DNA from: Gnetum montanum
Taxonomy: Eukaryota > Streptophyta > Gnetopsida > Gnetales > Gnetaceae
Length of the DNA: 64,000 nucleotides
Assembly: GCA_015680685.1 (NCBI GenBank)
Contig: MNCI01017882.1
Span: forward strand, 229,938 to 293,937
Direction: 5' to 3'
Shown here: positions 47,500-59,422 of the stretch, in pieces
Position numbering within the stretch: position 1 is the stretch's first letter
Layout of the letters: the number at the start of each line of letters is the position of its first letter
Notes under the pieces: model-generated
Databases searched by the model: none
What the model was told of the DNA's origin: nothing
Seen by the model: only the letters and a program-made list of their open reading frames with translations
Made by a program: the position numbers and the translations under genes

Positions 47500-48340
47500 C
47501 CTTTTGATCTCCCATGTAATAATTTATTTCCTTCTATAATTGTTTCTTAGAGAAAATAAGCTCACATGCCACTTGAATCCCTTTGTATAATAAGGATATT
47601 ACAACTATAATTACTGGAAAATTCAACTCCCAAATATTTATAAGATTTATAAATATCTAATCTTGTTTACTGGAGAAAAAAATTGTATTTTCGATTTCTA
47701 ATACTACAAACTAGAATTCTAGTCTTATCAATATTAACTTTCATACCAAAATGGTTGTAATAGTCAAAGAGGATTTCAAGTATATAAATTAATCCAATAG
47801 TTAATTTTGCAATCAAGGCCACATCATTTGCAAATAGAAGCATGTTCAAAAGTAATCCATTCACTGCCATAGCATGATTAGAGGCATTTTGCATCCATTC
47901 CCCCAATTCATCTATCAATATACCAAAAAGAGTAGGGGATAATGGATATAATTGTTTAACTCCTATTGAACTATTAATAATTCTTCATTCTTCACTAATA
48001 TTATCTTCAATAAGAATGTTAATAGTCTCATAGATTCTTTTAGAAATAGAAAGAAGATCTTGAGGAATATCAATGCTATCCAATCTCTTCCAAAGTTTAT
48101 CTCGAGCAACAAAATTAGATCATCTATGATAGAATGATTTCTCATGAAGCTTGCTTGCGATTGAACATGAAAACCTTGCATTTCTACTTATGAACTAATT
48201 TGTTTCTCTCAAATAATATCCAACAACTTAGTGAAAATTGAATTAATTGCAATTAATTAATAATTATTAATATTTGACTTATCTCCTTTTTTGAAAAGAA
48301 AAACTACTTAACTAGAAGACCAAGAGTAATCCAAAGCATG
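47500..48340 (-). pseudogene. LINE (non-LTR retrotransposon) reverse-transcriptase fragment
   Basis: Minus strand, in order: FQKRR/FFKKGD-type start (about 48290), REKQISS and EMQGFHVQSQASFMRNHSII (48100-48190), PLSPTLFGILIDELGEWMQ and NGLLLNMLLFANDVALIAK (47780-47950), NIDKTRIL, then YKSYKYLGVEFSS (about 47610-47650). The catalytic box, normally FADD, reads FAND. 5' and 3' ends and endonuclease are absent, and stops break the frame. Confidence 0.88.
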
Positions 48341-49781
48341 CTAAAGCTCTTTATTAAGAAAGTTGCAACTTGCTTTCCACACTACTAGATCATCCCATTT
48401 AAGAATAATAGATAAAAAAATTAGTTTTAACCATTTGTTCATCTGGGAAAGAATGAATTCTACTAAATTTAGTTTCAGCAAGTTTATACCTTAACATCAA
48501 TCATGAAAAAGAGAAGCATATGCTTAGTTTTAGCTAACATGGAAAAAATTGCATTTATAAGCATCTAGCTAGGAATATTTACCTTGTAACATACACAAGC
48601 TAATTTGCTTAAGGTTACATGAAGGTTTTTAGATGGGGTGGAACATCCATTTTATATGGGAAAGGCATTTACATTTTTTTTTTTGGCATTTTCACTTTGA
48701 GAAATACTTTGAACTGTAAAAATCATTTTTTTAAAAAAAAATTGAAGCATTTAATATATAAAATTGAAGTAAAAGTTAATTGCTAGGATTGTATTACTAA
48801 AGAGTCTTAAATGTTTTCCTTTATTAATCAAGCATAACATGCAAATGTGGAATCATAAATGGAAGAGTTGTTAAAAGGAATGGTGTGTGAAGAGTTACAT
48901 ACATGGATCACATCTATTGTATTTAAAGTGTGTAGAAAATTACCATTCAAGCATATAATGCTAGTATGTTCTTGTTAATTGGTGGATTAAAAGAAGCTTT
49001 AAAGGAAAATTATTTTAAGAAAAATAATTAAACATGTATATTTACTTTAAAATGTTTAAATGTACCATAAAATGATGGGTAAATATTTGTTAGTGATCTT
49101 CATTGATAATGATAGTTGGTTATGACTATACCCTACCAAAGAAAAATGAGAGTTCAATACTCACTTAAAAATGGGCAATGAGAATCTCAATCACTAACAT
49201 TTTAATTGACAACTTCTTCAAAGAGATTTTATAATTTTAAGTCATAATTGCAAGATTTTGAATTCATGAATATATCATTAATCTTATAGTTGCATGTATG
49301 AAGATAAGGGTAGATTTACCACCATCTTTCTTGTACATTAACTACCAGTGCAAACAAGAGTCTCCATTTGTAAGCTTGAATTTCTATACACATAAATTTA
49401 ATCCATTCACAAAAAACATAAATATATGCATAAATTTTTCTTAAATTACAATCCATCGAAAACAATGAATCTACAATTAAGAATTAATCTCAAATTATAT
49501 ATAGACAAATATGCCTTAGCATCAACTACTACATCAGAAGCTTGTGATTGCTAATTCATTTCAAGTCAAAAAATAGAGAGAAGATGGAAATGAGTATGTG
49601 TGAAAGATGCAGCCTCTCTCTACAAAATTGTTGTAGCTACTGGTTATTTCAAAATAGGTTTCATGAAATGGAGGATCAAGTGCATGCCCTATTTTCCATG
49701 AATTAGTTAGAAATATAATTTTAGAAATTTGAAAAAAAAGTACACTACTATCTAATTTTAGTTAAATGATAATTACAATAC
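48340..49781. other. AT-rich stretch, no gene recognised
   Basis: Low-complexity A and T runs (for example 48670-48760). I see no ORF, RNA gene or LTR edge. It should hold the last exons and 3' end of the KDM3 pseudogene, but I could not recognise them. Confidence 0.4.
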
Positions 49782-49904
49782 CTCTAGTTTATCTATCTTG
49801 TCTACTTTACCATTGGCTGTGAGATCTTTAAGGTGATCTACTACTTTAATGCACTCCAATGCACTTTCTTTGGATACAAAATCCATAGAAATCTTTGCAC
49901 ATGA
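49782..49904 (-). pseudogene. KDM3 pseudogene exon: end of JmjC domain (DFVSKES)
   Basis: Reads SCAKISMDFVSKESALECIK then DKIDKLE, with a GAG/GTATTG donor at 49782/49781. The acceptor dinucleotide on the minus strand is AA (49906-49905) instead of AG, with TTTTCTTC upstream, which would block normal splicing. Confidence 0.88.
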
Positions 49905-49991
49905 TTGCATTTGAAGAAAACAATGCAAAGTTGAGTTGCATTTTAAATGCCTATGAGAAGGATTAACATTACATGGGAATGACATGAATAC

Positions 49992-50074
49992 CTTTATGTT
50001 CCTTACTTGATGTGGACACCCTGCTGGTATGAACACACACTCTTAAACTTGTTCAAATGTCCACACCTCCACCC
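49992..50074 (-). pseudogene. KDM3 pseudogene exon: WTFEQ...IPAGCPHQVRN
   Basis: Acceptor ATAG/G at 50075-50077, donor AAAG/GT at 49992/49991. Encodes GVEVWTFEQV-stop-EC then VFIPAGCPHQVRN; the histidine of CPHQ is the distal iron ligand. The in-frame TAA lies where the family has a lysine-leucine pair. Confidence 0.93.
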
Positions 50075-50113
50075 CTATGGTTCATTGATAACATTTTTGA
50101 ACAAGATCAATAT

Positions 50114-50976
50114 TGACAAATCATGGTTTGCTAGGCCTCGATATCAGATCCTCAATATCGGGTACACGATATTGCAGCCTAGATAATGATATCAAATACA
50201 TGATATCATGATTTTTGTGTAGGCCTATAAATACAACATTTAGGCGCACAGGAAGGGAGTAGTTGGTATGTCTTAAGGTAGATTCTTTTTGTTAGTTTTT
50301 AGTTAGTTTCAGTTCTTTCCCCCAGTGCATGCCCGTAGTGTGATGATTGTAATTGTACGGAACCTTTGTTTGAGTATGACGTACTTGGACACGCACACGA
50401 TTAGCAATAAAGATTGGAATTACTCCATCATTGCAGCTTCACTTAGCTTTTAATTACTTTAATTGTTAATTTTTATTTATTGTTTTCTTTGTTAATATTT
50501 CTTTATCATCATTTACTATTCCTGTTGTTAAATGTGGAATGAGTACGACTTAATCACGAACATTTAAGTGTAACTACTTGGTAACCCAGTAGTGTATCTA
50601 GGAGTGCTCAAATAATGTGCACTTGGTAATCTTAGAGGTAGTACATGAGGTCCAAGATGCACATGGATGTTTAAGGATGGATGCTCATCGCACTTGGACT
50701 AGTTTAGATTTCACTTTTTATTGCCTATTAGCTTAATTCAAGATTGTTTTCCATCATCTCTAGGAGTAGCATTAGTTTAGGATTCCATCATTCACCTCAC
50801 TTTGGACTAAACCATATGTGATAAAGGAAATACTAGTCCAAGTGGGAAGACAACAAATGATGATCAACATGTAACTATCTAGATGCCATAACTAGTCCAT
50901 CTGCGAAGTTCAACCAGATCGTATGTACACGCTTGTATTCGTATGGTTGAGTGTAGGGTTACCTTGCCAGTCATCA
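50114..50976 (+). repeat. Element B 5' LTR
   Basis: 863 bp, TGACAAATCATGG... to ...GTCATCA. GATATC/CAATATC/GATATT units at 50137-50210, TATAAATA at 50226-50233, AATAAA at about 50407. Confidence 0.94.
50137..50233 (+). promoter_or_regulatory. Element B U3 GATATC cluster and TATA box
   Basis: GATATC, AATATC, GATATT and two further GATATC units within about 75 bp lead into GGCCTATAAATAC. Same layout as A and C; a promoter role is inferred. Confidence 0.6.
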
Positions 50977-50977
50977 T

Positions 50978-50995
50978 TGGCACCATTGCCAGGGA
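50978..50995 (+). other. Element B primer-binding site (tRNA-Asp type)
   Basis: TGGCACCATTGCCAGGGA, one base after the 5' LTR. Confidence 0.87.
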
Positions 50996-51108
50996 AAATG
51001 TTAGTTATTTAGATTAGTTGCATCATCCAAGATCGCTATAACAAAGCCTTGACGATATATCTTTTAGAAAGAAAGTAATTGCAAATAAGTCACACATAAT
51101 TCACAACA

Positions 51109-53322
51109 ATGTCTCTCTCACAAGACTATGATAACGCGACAACTAGTGAGGTAATTCATTGGAGAACCAACAAAATATATGATGATGAAGATGAAGTTTG
51201 GATTACTCAATCTTATGCAGGGGTCTCCTATGTTCATGAACACCCCAACAGTACTCAAGGACTCTTTTCATCCAACTCTAACACCTCTAGTGAGGATGGG
51301 ACATTCCATAGAATGAGGAGGCCTGTAAGGCCTAGGACCTTCTCAATAGTTAACAAGAATTTATCCAGGGATGATTGGGAGACTTACATAAGTCATGATG
51401 AGTCTTCCAATCCTTTCCCTTCCTCTACTCCTTTGACATCAGGTCATGACACGGATGACCATCTCTGAAGGGGTCAACATAGAAATAAAAATCAAGCCCA
51501 CGGGCAAATTTAGGAACACCAACATGAACGAAGATAAAATCATCCCAACTCAAAAATTCATAACCTACCTAGTGATGATGAACCCTTGCTGGATACTAAG
51601 AGCTTAATGCATATAGAAGAGGCTGCTCAAATATCCCACAGGCATTGCAAGGAAAGGCGTCTACCCAGGCTTGATTTAAATAACTTTCCCCAGTTTTCAG
51701 AATGCTATGATTTAGATCCGCATCATTTACAAGCCTTCCATGATGCCTATGTATAAAAAAATATTGATAATGGGTGGAAAAGACTTAAGCTCTTTCCTAT
51801 GACACTTGTTAGCTAAGAAAAAGTATGGTACATGTCTATAAAGCTAAAATTAATTCATAGTTGGTCGACAATGATAAAACTCTTCACTGAAAGATATTAG
51901 ACCTATGTAAGAGTGTTAGCCTTGAGGAGACAAATCCAAGAGTGGAAACAGGGGCAACATGAACCCTTGGACATGGCCTTAGAAAGGTACTATTCATTGT
52001 TAAACAATTGCCCAGGCCATGGGTTTCCTGATGAAAGGCTAATGTATTGCATCATGGATGGGCTTCGTAATGAAACAAGGGAGACCCTAGGGATGTATGC
52101 CCCAGGTCAACTATATGAGCTACGAACCCACCAATTCCAAGAGCTTATCAAGTAGGTAGCAAAAGAAGAAGGAGAAATAGCTAAATGGGAGAACGTTGAA
52201 AGTTCTCAACAAGACCAAAATCTCAAACTAGTAAAGGTCCAAGATCATGAAGAGGAGAAATCAACTTACCTCAAGGAGGTGGAATCATCTTTGCCAATAC
52301 TAAAATCACTAAATGAAATTAAGGCAAAGATCAATAAGATGATGGAATGGGTACATGAAAAATGCAGAGAATATGCCAACATTATTAGAGGTGGAACCAT
52401 GCTAAACTGAGAAACAAGACAGGACACCACGCGATAATCGAAAAGAAGGGTTGAAAAAAATAAGGATAAGAGATCAACTGAAAATCACCCATATCAATGT
52501 GATGTTTTCTTGTACAATCACCCCAAAGGTGAATGCTAAATCTTGTTACATTTACATGAGCATTGGGAAGGAATGTTACATCTAGATTTCATACAGAAAT
52601 ACCAGGTTCAACCATAGTGGCAAAAACCCCAATCATGGGGGAGGCCATTGTCAAACTAGTCACACCGTTCATACCATCTGAACCCAGGTGCTTATTATGT
52701 TTAGCATCTTGTTTTTCCAACTATGTCAACATCCTCTATTTCATCACATTGTTATCATTCTCCTGAGTACTATCAACCCATGTCCTCTCCAACAAGATCA
52801 CCACCTCATGTTCTTTGCACTTCTCCTCACCCTCAATATTCTCATCATTCACCTCCTTGTACATCTCCACCAGTTGTGCCAGAAGGTTTTGCACTATAGC
52901 ACCAACCCACAAATGTTACTTGTGCTACTATTGTCAAAAATAGTGGAGGTCCTCCACAATGTTAAAAGCATCCTTTCTTTAGGTATGACCATAGAAAGAG
53001 ACAACATGGTTCTGGAACCACTGCATCCACCAACTCAGCACAAGTCCAGTGTTGTGATGCATCTTCTCCCTCAAACTCAATGCCTCCTGTTACCTTATCA
53101 GGGCCACTAATCAACACTCTAACAACCATGTAGCCCAATGAATATAACCATGTAGGGAGACATATCGATCCCTGCATACCATCTTATGGTCACGAGTGCC
53201 ATAGTGGGTCAACTCATTATCACATGACCACATCTTATAATTTGCCCCATTATGCCAACTTTAATCAAGTGTGTGAATCCCAAGTTGGGTACATTCTAGC
53301 CACCACATCAAAAGACACCTAG
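51109..53322 (+). pseudogene. gag: Element B gag (decayed)
   Basis: Start at 51109, the first ATG after the primer site; the first 119 codons (51109-51468) are open (M-S-L-S-Q-D..., acidic and serine-rich). The core comes next: RLDLNNFPQFSECYD and KRLKLFPMTL (about 51660-51800), then 51913-52155 with RRQIQEWKQGQHEPLDMALE, NCPGHGFPDERL and YAPGQLYELRTHQFQE. The tail is rich in P, H, Y and S and ends at a TAG (53320-53322) homologous to that of A. Stops at about 51755, 51817 and 51899 interrupt the core. It parallels A closely, so both descend from one gag that differs from C, D and E at the N-terminus. Confidence 0.87.
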
Positions 53323-55397
53323 TGGTTTGGATATGACTAGACTCCAATATTTCCAACATGCATGGATCCACATTTTCCATTTATTAATTCTATCCATGCT
53401 CAAAAGTTTAGTTATGGGGCATATCCTCCATTCTAACAAGCAGAATTAGTAAATGTTTTTCCTTTTCTTTGATTTTACAATTTTTTGTTTTCCAGTTTTT
53501 CATTTCCAATTTGTTGTTTTATCTTTTTGAGAGTAATCTCATCAATGAATAAAATACTCATGTGACTTGTCAGTTGAGGTGTTGTTCTATACTATTAGTT
53601 CTTAGGTGACTAATTATTTGGATAGTGAGCCACAACATCCACCCATCCATTCTATTAATAAGAGGTTCTACTTTGGCTATGATGACATTCTTGTCATCAT
53701 TAAAACTTAAAGTAATTTTGTGCTCATTATGCCTAGAGTGAAAAATGGTGGACTAAGAGGGAATGAATAGGGTGTGACATCAAGGGCTCTTTGGTGACAT
53801 TTGTAGGTGCTATCATGCTGCCTGGTTGTATTAAGGTCCTTGTAGATCTAATGAAAAATGGGAGTAAGAGTAATAAAAGCACTCAATAAAGAAACTCAAT
53901 GCTATTTTGAGGGTTCCACTAGAAAGACATGCATCCATGCCTAAAGGTTGGTGACTTCTCTGGTTCATTATTAGAAAGGACAAGTGCCAAAGTGGCTAGA
54001 AGAAGAAAAGAAGAAAAGAAAAGAAAACATCAAAGAAGAAAATGTTGTAGAAAAACTTATAAAACTCCTTCCTTGGACAAAATGCCAAGTGATCGTATGC
54101 CTTGCTATCATGGTGCTCTTATGGTTGTTCATCCTTGGATGAAATAATGCAATGTCACTGATTAGAGGAATGTACATGGTCTTGATTTTGGAGCGATGGG
54201 TTAATGACACATTAATCACACCCTACACTCAGTATTCATTGTGCCAAGGGTCAGTTACCTCATGTCCCGATCTCTACAATCCCTTCTATGATTCGTCTCA
54301 TCTCGTTGTCCATGTATTTTTGACCTAAGTCTTGTGTCACACAGAATTCATACCTCATCGCGATGGTATTTACATGTGTGTGTTTTGTTACTCTGGTGCA
54401 AATTACATTTAACCCTTTTAGTGCCTATAGACATTTTAAGGTGTGGTTACGTAAGGGCATGATAGGTAGGAACCTACTTTGGGAAGAACCCACTTATGTA
54501 ACTTTTGTAATTTGCACTCATTGCACATCAACATCACATCTTATACCTTCCAAGTTGCATTGCTAAAGTTATCCTTTTCTTTATCATCATTTTAATTCAA
54601 ACATTTTTGTGCACCACTACATGTCCTTTTTTCTCACCCTATTCATGATTTTAATTGTAAAATTGCAATTCATTACATTTTTGATGCCTTCAGGTCTCTT
54701 TAATGTTACCCTAGATTTTTCAAATAAACCTTAAATCCTTCATTTTTTGCCTTGGAAATTTGAAAATTTATCAATTTTTCCAAGTACCCTATTTTAGAAG
54801 GGATGTGATATTGGGTGCCCAGTATCAGGTCTGACGCGATATCAGTCTGTGCTAACAAGTACGCGATATCGCATCTATAAAAACTATATATATGGACCTC
54901 TCCACACACATCAACGTCATTTTTCACTATTCATGCAAGGGGAGTTGTTGAAATTTTATTCCATGAATTTTCTAGCTTGTGCAACTATCATTCAAACATC
55001 AATAACTTGCTCTTTAACGCTCTAATTCTCATTTCGATTAAACTTGCTTAAACCTGGAGGGTTTAACTTAGTCGTGGGGGAAGGGTATGCTTCAAGTCAC
55101 ACATAGTTTTTTCGAAATTCATCATTGCTTGAAGGATATTATCAAGGGTAAGTGACCTTAAAAATGCTAAGAAAATTGTCAAACTAATTTTATTTCTTCA
55201 CCTAGACCATGAAAATTATTTTTTGGAGTCACCTAATCAAAATTGGGTCCAATATAAAAAATTTTAGGGAAATTTTCATGAAAATCTCTAACTCTGAATC
55301 ACACTAAGAAAGAAATGAATCTATTAAGGACAAGGAGTAACGTATTAATCTAATTTTGTAAATAGCATTATTGATAATCGATCCTATGTGATTGCAA
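53323..55397 (+). other. Element B spacer between gag and third ORF
   Basis: No gene. The start (53400-53530, TTATGGGGCATATCC then T-rich) corresponds to post-integrase sequence of C and E. A promoter-like module lies at 54807-54890 and a GTCGTGGGGGAAGGG block at 55071-55085. The segment 53980-54060 is A/G-rich. Confidence 0.65.
54807..54890 (+). promoter_or_regulatory. Element B internal promoter candidate ahead of the third ORF
   Basis: GATATT (54807-54812), GATATC (54838-54843) and CGCGATATCGC (GATATC 54865-54870) lead directly into CTATAAAAACTATATATATG (from about 54875), about 510 bp before the third ORF. This repeats the GATATC-TATA plan of the LTR U3 at a second site inside the element. 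Confidence 0.6.
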
Positions 55398-58181
55398 ATG
55401 GCCCCTAAAAGAGGATAAGGAGGATCCTCTCAAGGTGCATCTAAATAGCCAAGGAAAGGTAGAGGCCAAGTGCCTCTCAAAGAACATGTAGAGCAGGAGG
55501 CACAATCATTCAACATTCATCAGGAACCTCCTGTTACTATGCAATTAGGGCATGCTGAAGGTGGAGACGATAGGGCACCTAAATAGGGACAACATCTCAC
55601 ATTTTCTCTGGAATGTGTTTAGGAAATTCGTGAAAGGTCCACGTCAGTAGCCATGATTGTGAAACTCAATTTTGAAACTTTCACTGAATTTTCCCCTGAG
55701 GTAGTTAGAGACCAGCTTAAAGGATCTCCATTGTCGCCTGTTCTCTCTAGGAGTGGTGATTGGTACCTAGGGGAGACATACCAATTTTGGTACAATAAGG
55801 AAGAAAGCACCATTGTTGATATTGTTGGGATTTTTGTTGATTTCTCTGCCAAGGCCATTTCGGAAGTGTTGAATCTTCCAAATATAGGGTCCAAGGTTGC
55901 TCACCTATCCACTCTGATGCAGATGCACGCAAGATATGGTTAAGAAGAACGTATGGCAAGGAGGATAAAGCATATGGAGAGCTCACACTTGAAGAGAGGA
56001 TCTACTTCAAAATTGGCACATATCACATTTTCCCAACAAAAAGATTGAACAGAATTTCCACCTATGTGGCTAGAGGAAGTGCCATCTTGACGGCCAAGGT
56101 TGATGCCAACCTATGCCATCTATATCTCATAGAAATTTTAAGGCGGTTTGAAGAACGTAAGATAGAGAAGTTGACATTGCCTTTTCCCTGCCTAATCAGG
56201 AAGCCATGCTGATATGCTGGAATTCTGGGGTACACCAATGACATCCCCAAAAAGGCTTAAAATGCCTCATTTACTGAATTACTGAAAACACCAGCCCTAA
56301 GGAAAAATGTTGGTGAGACACTGGAGCTTGAGTAAGAATAGATAGTGGGGCCCACTACACCTAAAATTGCAGGGCCTAGCCAACTTCCAGAAACAAGGCC
56401 CAATCAATAACAAGAAGCGGGGCCTAGCACACAACCTACAAGCCAACAAGACCAACCACCATCGTCACCACAATACTATTGACTGTTGATGAGCCATCGT
56501 GGAATCGATTAGTTGGGGAAGCCACGATAAAGCAAATCTCTTCAGGGTTATTGATGATGCCACATGATCCACAGTCTCAATTGATCATGCATGGGGTGAG
56601 GTGTCAATCCAAATAAGAGGAGGGTAATCAAACTAGTCACAACAAATCTCTGGAAACATTGCATCTTTTCAAGTGTAATTAGAAACTAGTGAAGGCACCA
56701 CAATAGTGGTCATGTAGTATCAAGATGCAGTAGGAGCAGCAGAAGTAGTTGCAAATCACATCAAAGAATCATTTAATGTCCCTGTTGTGCCACTGGTAGA
56801 TTTTACAAGAGCACGCGATGCTCAAAACTTAGCTGATCCCTCAATGACTCCTATAGATCATGAGGATGTTCTAAATCAGTTGCTGTAGATAGAACAAGTG
56901 ATGATGTCCTTATTTGACATCTCTCAAGATGTCACAGTAACACAGTCAGACCTCATCTCTACAAAAGGAAAGCTCATCATGGTAGAGGTTAGGGCCGAAC
57001 ATGTAAAGGAGGAGTTAAAAAGACTCCCAGAAAAGCTCGTCACCCTGCAAGTTGCATAGTGGGATCCATTCTAATTCATCCCTGCAGACTAGTTATAACC
57101 CTTTTGGACATAGCAGCTAACCAAATTGTTGGAAGAGAATAAAAAAGTGGTGTAGGAAAAAGAGAAGGTTGATTGGGATGCTTCCAAGGCATAAGATCAA
57201 ATGTATGCACATGCCAAAGCACTCAAGGTCTCACAAGAAGAAAATAAACACCTTGTTGCCGAAAATCTCTGATTGACCACAGTAGAAAAAAAAAAGAATG
57301 TTCTCGAAGAAAATTTTCAACAATTGCAAGAACAATTAATAAGGGTCAACTAAGATATGAATCGCTTGGCCAGAGAGAACAAAACTATCTCAATGAAGGA
57401 GATAAACATGATCCACCAAAAGATAGTGATTGAAATAAGCGCATGATAGAATGAGGCCAAGTGACATGAGAAGCTCAAGGAGCATTTCAGAGATCAAGTG
57501 GGAATGTACAAATAGGTGATTGAAAAAGAAATCCATATGGTCAAAGCCCATATTAACACTCTTAGTGCTCAAAACATTGATTGGCAGGCCATATTGGATA
57601 CTTATGCCATCATCCACCAAGAAGAACTGTAAAGCCAGGACCTGTAGATACAAGATCTCACGAAGTACATGAAGTTGACAAACCTGCAGTATGCCAACTT
57701 AGCCATGTTGACAGCAAGACACCCGAGAATAAAATTGGAAAAGCAAGTAACAACCACCTACACTAAATATGAAATAGAATTTTCCAAACACAAGAAGACA
57801 TTGTAGAGATTAGAAGTAGCAAATTCTGAATTAGAGGTGGTCAGGACCAGTTACCAAGGATAGAAAGATGTCGCATTGGATTTGGCTTGATAGCTTACAG
57901 ACTATCAAGAATGCAAGGATAAAGCCAGAGCCTATGAAGATGAACAACAGTTGTTTGCAACCTGGTATGTCAAGGCCAGTCAGATGTTCCTATAACTGCT
58001 GTGCCCATGGGAAGTGCCAACTCCATCAAACATTGGAGCATTAGCATGGACGACACAGGATCCCCAGACCAAAGAAGAAAAACTCTAGGTGCTTCTTCAG
58101 AGACATCCATTTCCAAAGCCTGGAGCACAAGATAAGGGGAAGAGACCCATGAAGGAGCCACCACCGTTAGGAACCACATGA
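55398..58181 (+). pseudogene. Element B third ORF: plant transposon-like domain plus coiled coil
   Basis: Start M-A-P-K at 55398, end ...KEPPPLGTT at 58179-58181; length almost equal to A and E. The domain at about 55770-56335 reads ETYQFWYNKEESTI (55653-55943 is open), EVLNLPNIGSKVAHLST, then after a frame break TYHIFPTKRLNRISTYVARG and PCLIRKPC. A K/E/Q-rich coiled-coil part follows to about 57950. Stops at about 55420, 57058 and elsewhere. Function unknown; shared with A and E. Confidence 0.75.
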
Positions 58182-58356
58182 GTTTCAAAAAATTTTTCTT
58201 TTTGTAATTTTTTGTCTATGTCCCAATTTTGTTTCGTTTAATCCCACACTGCTGCATGAGTAATTCCTAGTTAGCCAATAATCTCATACCTATTCACTAT
58301 GTAATAAATTGAACTCGTTCTTATTTTTTTTGACTCGAGGACGAGTTGTTATTCAG

Positions 58357-58367
58357 TCATGGGGATA
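58357..58367 (+). other. Element B polypurine tract
   Basis: CATGGGGATA-type tract directly ahead of the 3' LTR. Confidence 0.7.
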
Positions 58368-59146
58368 TGATGAATCATGGTTTGTTAGGCCCCAATAGCG
58401 GATCCTTGATATCGAGTACGTAATATCATAGCCTGGATAACGATATTGAAAACACGATATCATGAGTCCTGTGTAGGCCTATAAATACAACATTTGGGTG
58501 CACAGGAAGGGAGTAGTTGGTAAGTCTTAACGTAGAGTATTTTTGTCAATTTTCAGTTAGTTTTAGTTCTTTCCCCTAGTGCATGCCCACACTGTGATGA
58601 TTGTAATTGTACGGAACCTTTATTCAGGTGTGATGTACTTGGACATGCACACGATTGGCAATAAAGATTGGGATTACTCCATCATTGCAGCATTCACTTA
58701 GCTTTTAATTACTTTAATTGTTAATTGTTATTTATTGTTTTCTTTGCTAATATTTCTTTATCATCATTTACTATTCCTGTTGTTAAATGCGGAATGAGTA
58801 CGACTTAATTACAAACATTTAAGTGTAACTACTTGGTAACCTAGTAGCGTATCTAGGAGTGCTCAAGTAATGTGTGTTTGGTAATCCCAGAAGTAGTACA
58901 CGAGGTCCAACATGCACGCGGATGATTAAGGAGGGATGCTCATCACACTTAGGCTAGTTTAGATTTCGCTTTTTATTGCCTATTAGCTTAAGTTAAAATT
59001 ATTTTCCATCATCTCTAGGAGTAACATTAGTTTAGGATCCCATCATTCACCTCNGCCACAACCAGTCCATCTACGGAGTTCGAATGGATCATGCATACAT
59101 GCTTGTATTCGTATGGTTGAGTGTAGAGGTACCTTGCCACTCATCA
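58368..59146 (+). repeat. Element B 3' LTR with assembly gap
   Basis: 779 bp present, TGATGAATCATGG... to ...CTCATCA, with TATAAATA at 58480-58487. At 59054 an N follows CATTCACCTC and the sequence resumes at GCCACAACCAGTCC. The 5' LTR has about 85-90 more bases between the same two points (50796-50890), so the N stands for missing sequence. Confidence 0.92.
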
Positions 59147-59214
59147 AATATTAATTGAGAGTTCTTTTTGTTAAATCCAAGAAAGCTTTCTTAGGTTAAG
59201 AGTAGATTGCTTAC

Positions 59215-59287
59215 CATATTTCACCTTCAGCATTTGCTTGTGAGTATCATTTAGATAAAGACATTGATCAAGTATGGGATGGACAAC
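59215..59287 (-). pseudogene. KDM3 pseudogene exon: HPILDQ
   Basis: Acceptor GTGAAG/G at 59288-59290, donor ATATG/GTAAGC at 59215/59214. Encodes VVHPILDQCLYLNDTHK then MLKVKYG, matching the HPIHDQ..YL..EHK..LK.E.G block of the family. Element B begins 69 bases downstream, inside the following intron. Confidence 0.92.
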
Positions 59288-59422
59288 CTTCACGAATTTG
59301 ATTAAAACTCACTTGTTCAACATATTGTTTGATCATAGTTCTCGCATAATGCAAAATTATGTAGATAAGCCAAACTTACATTTTCAACTTGTTTGTTATA
59401 ATTGTTGAAGGATTGTTAATAC

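Larger units (their letters stand above)
50114..59146 (+). mobile_element. Element B: non-autonomous Ty3/gypsy retrotransposon in a KDM3 intron
   Basis: 9.0 kb, plus strand. LTRs 50114-50976 and 58368-59146; primer site 50978-50995; polypurine tract 58357-58367. Perfect target duplication AATAT (50109-50113 and 59147-59151). Same organisation as A: gag, spacer with internal promoter, third ORF, no pol. It sits between the KDM3 exons at 59215-59287 and 49992-50074, in the opposite orientation to the gene. An N at 59054 in the 3' LTR replaces about 85-90 bp present in the 5' LTR. Confidence 0.96.
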
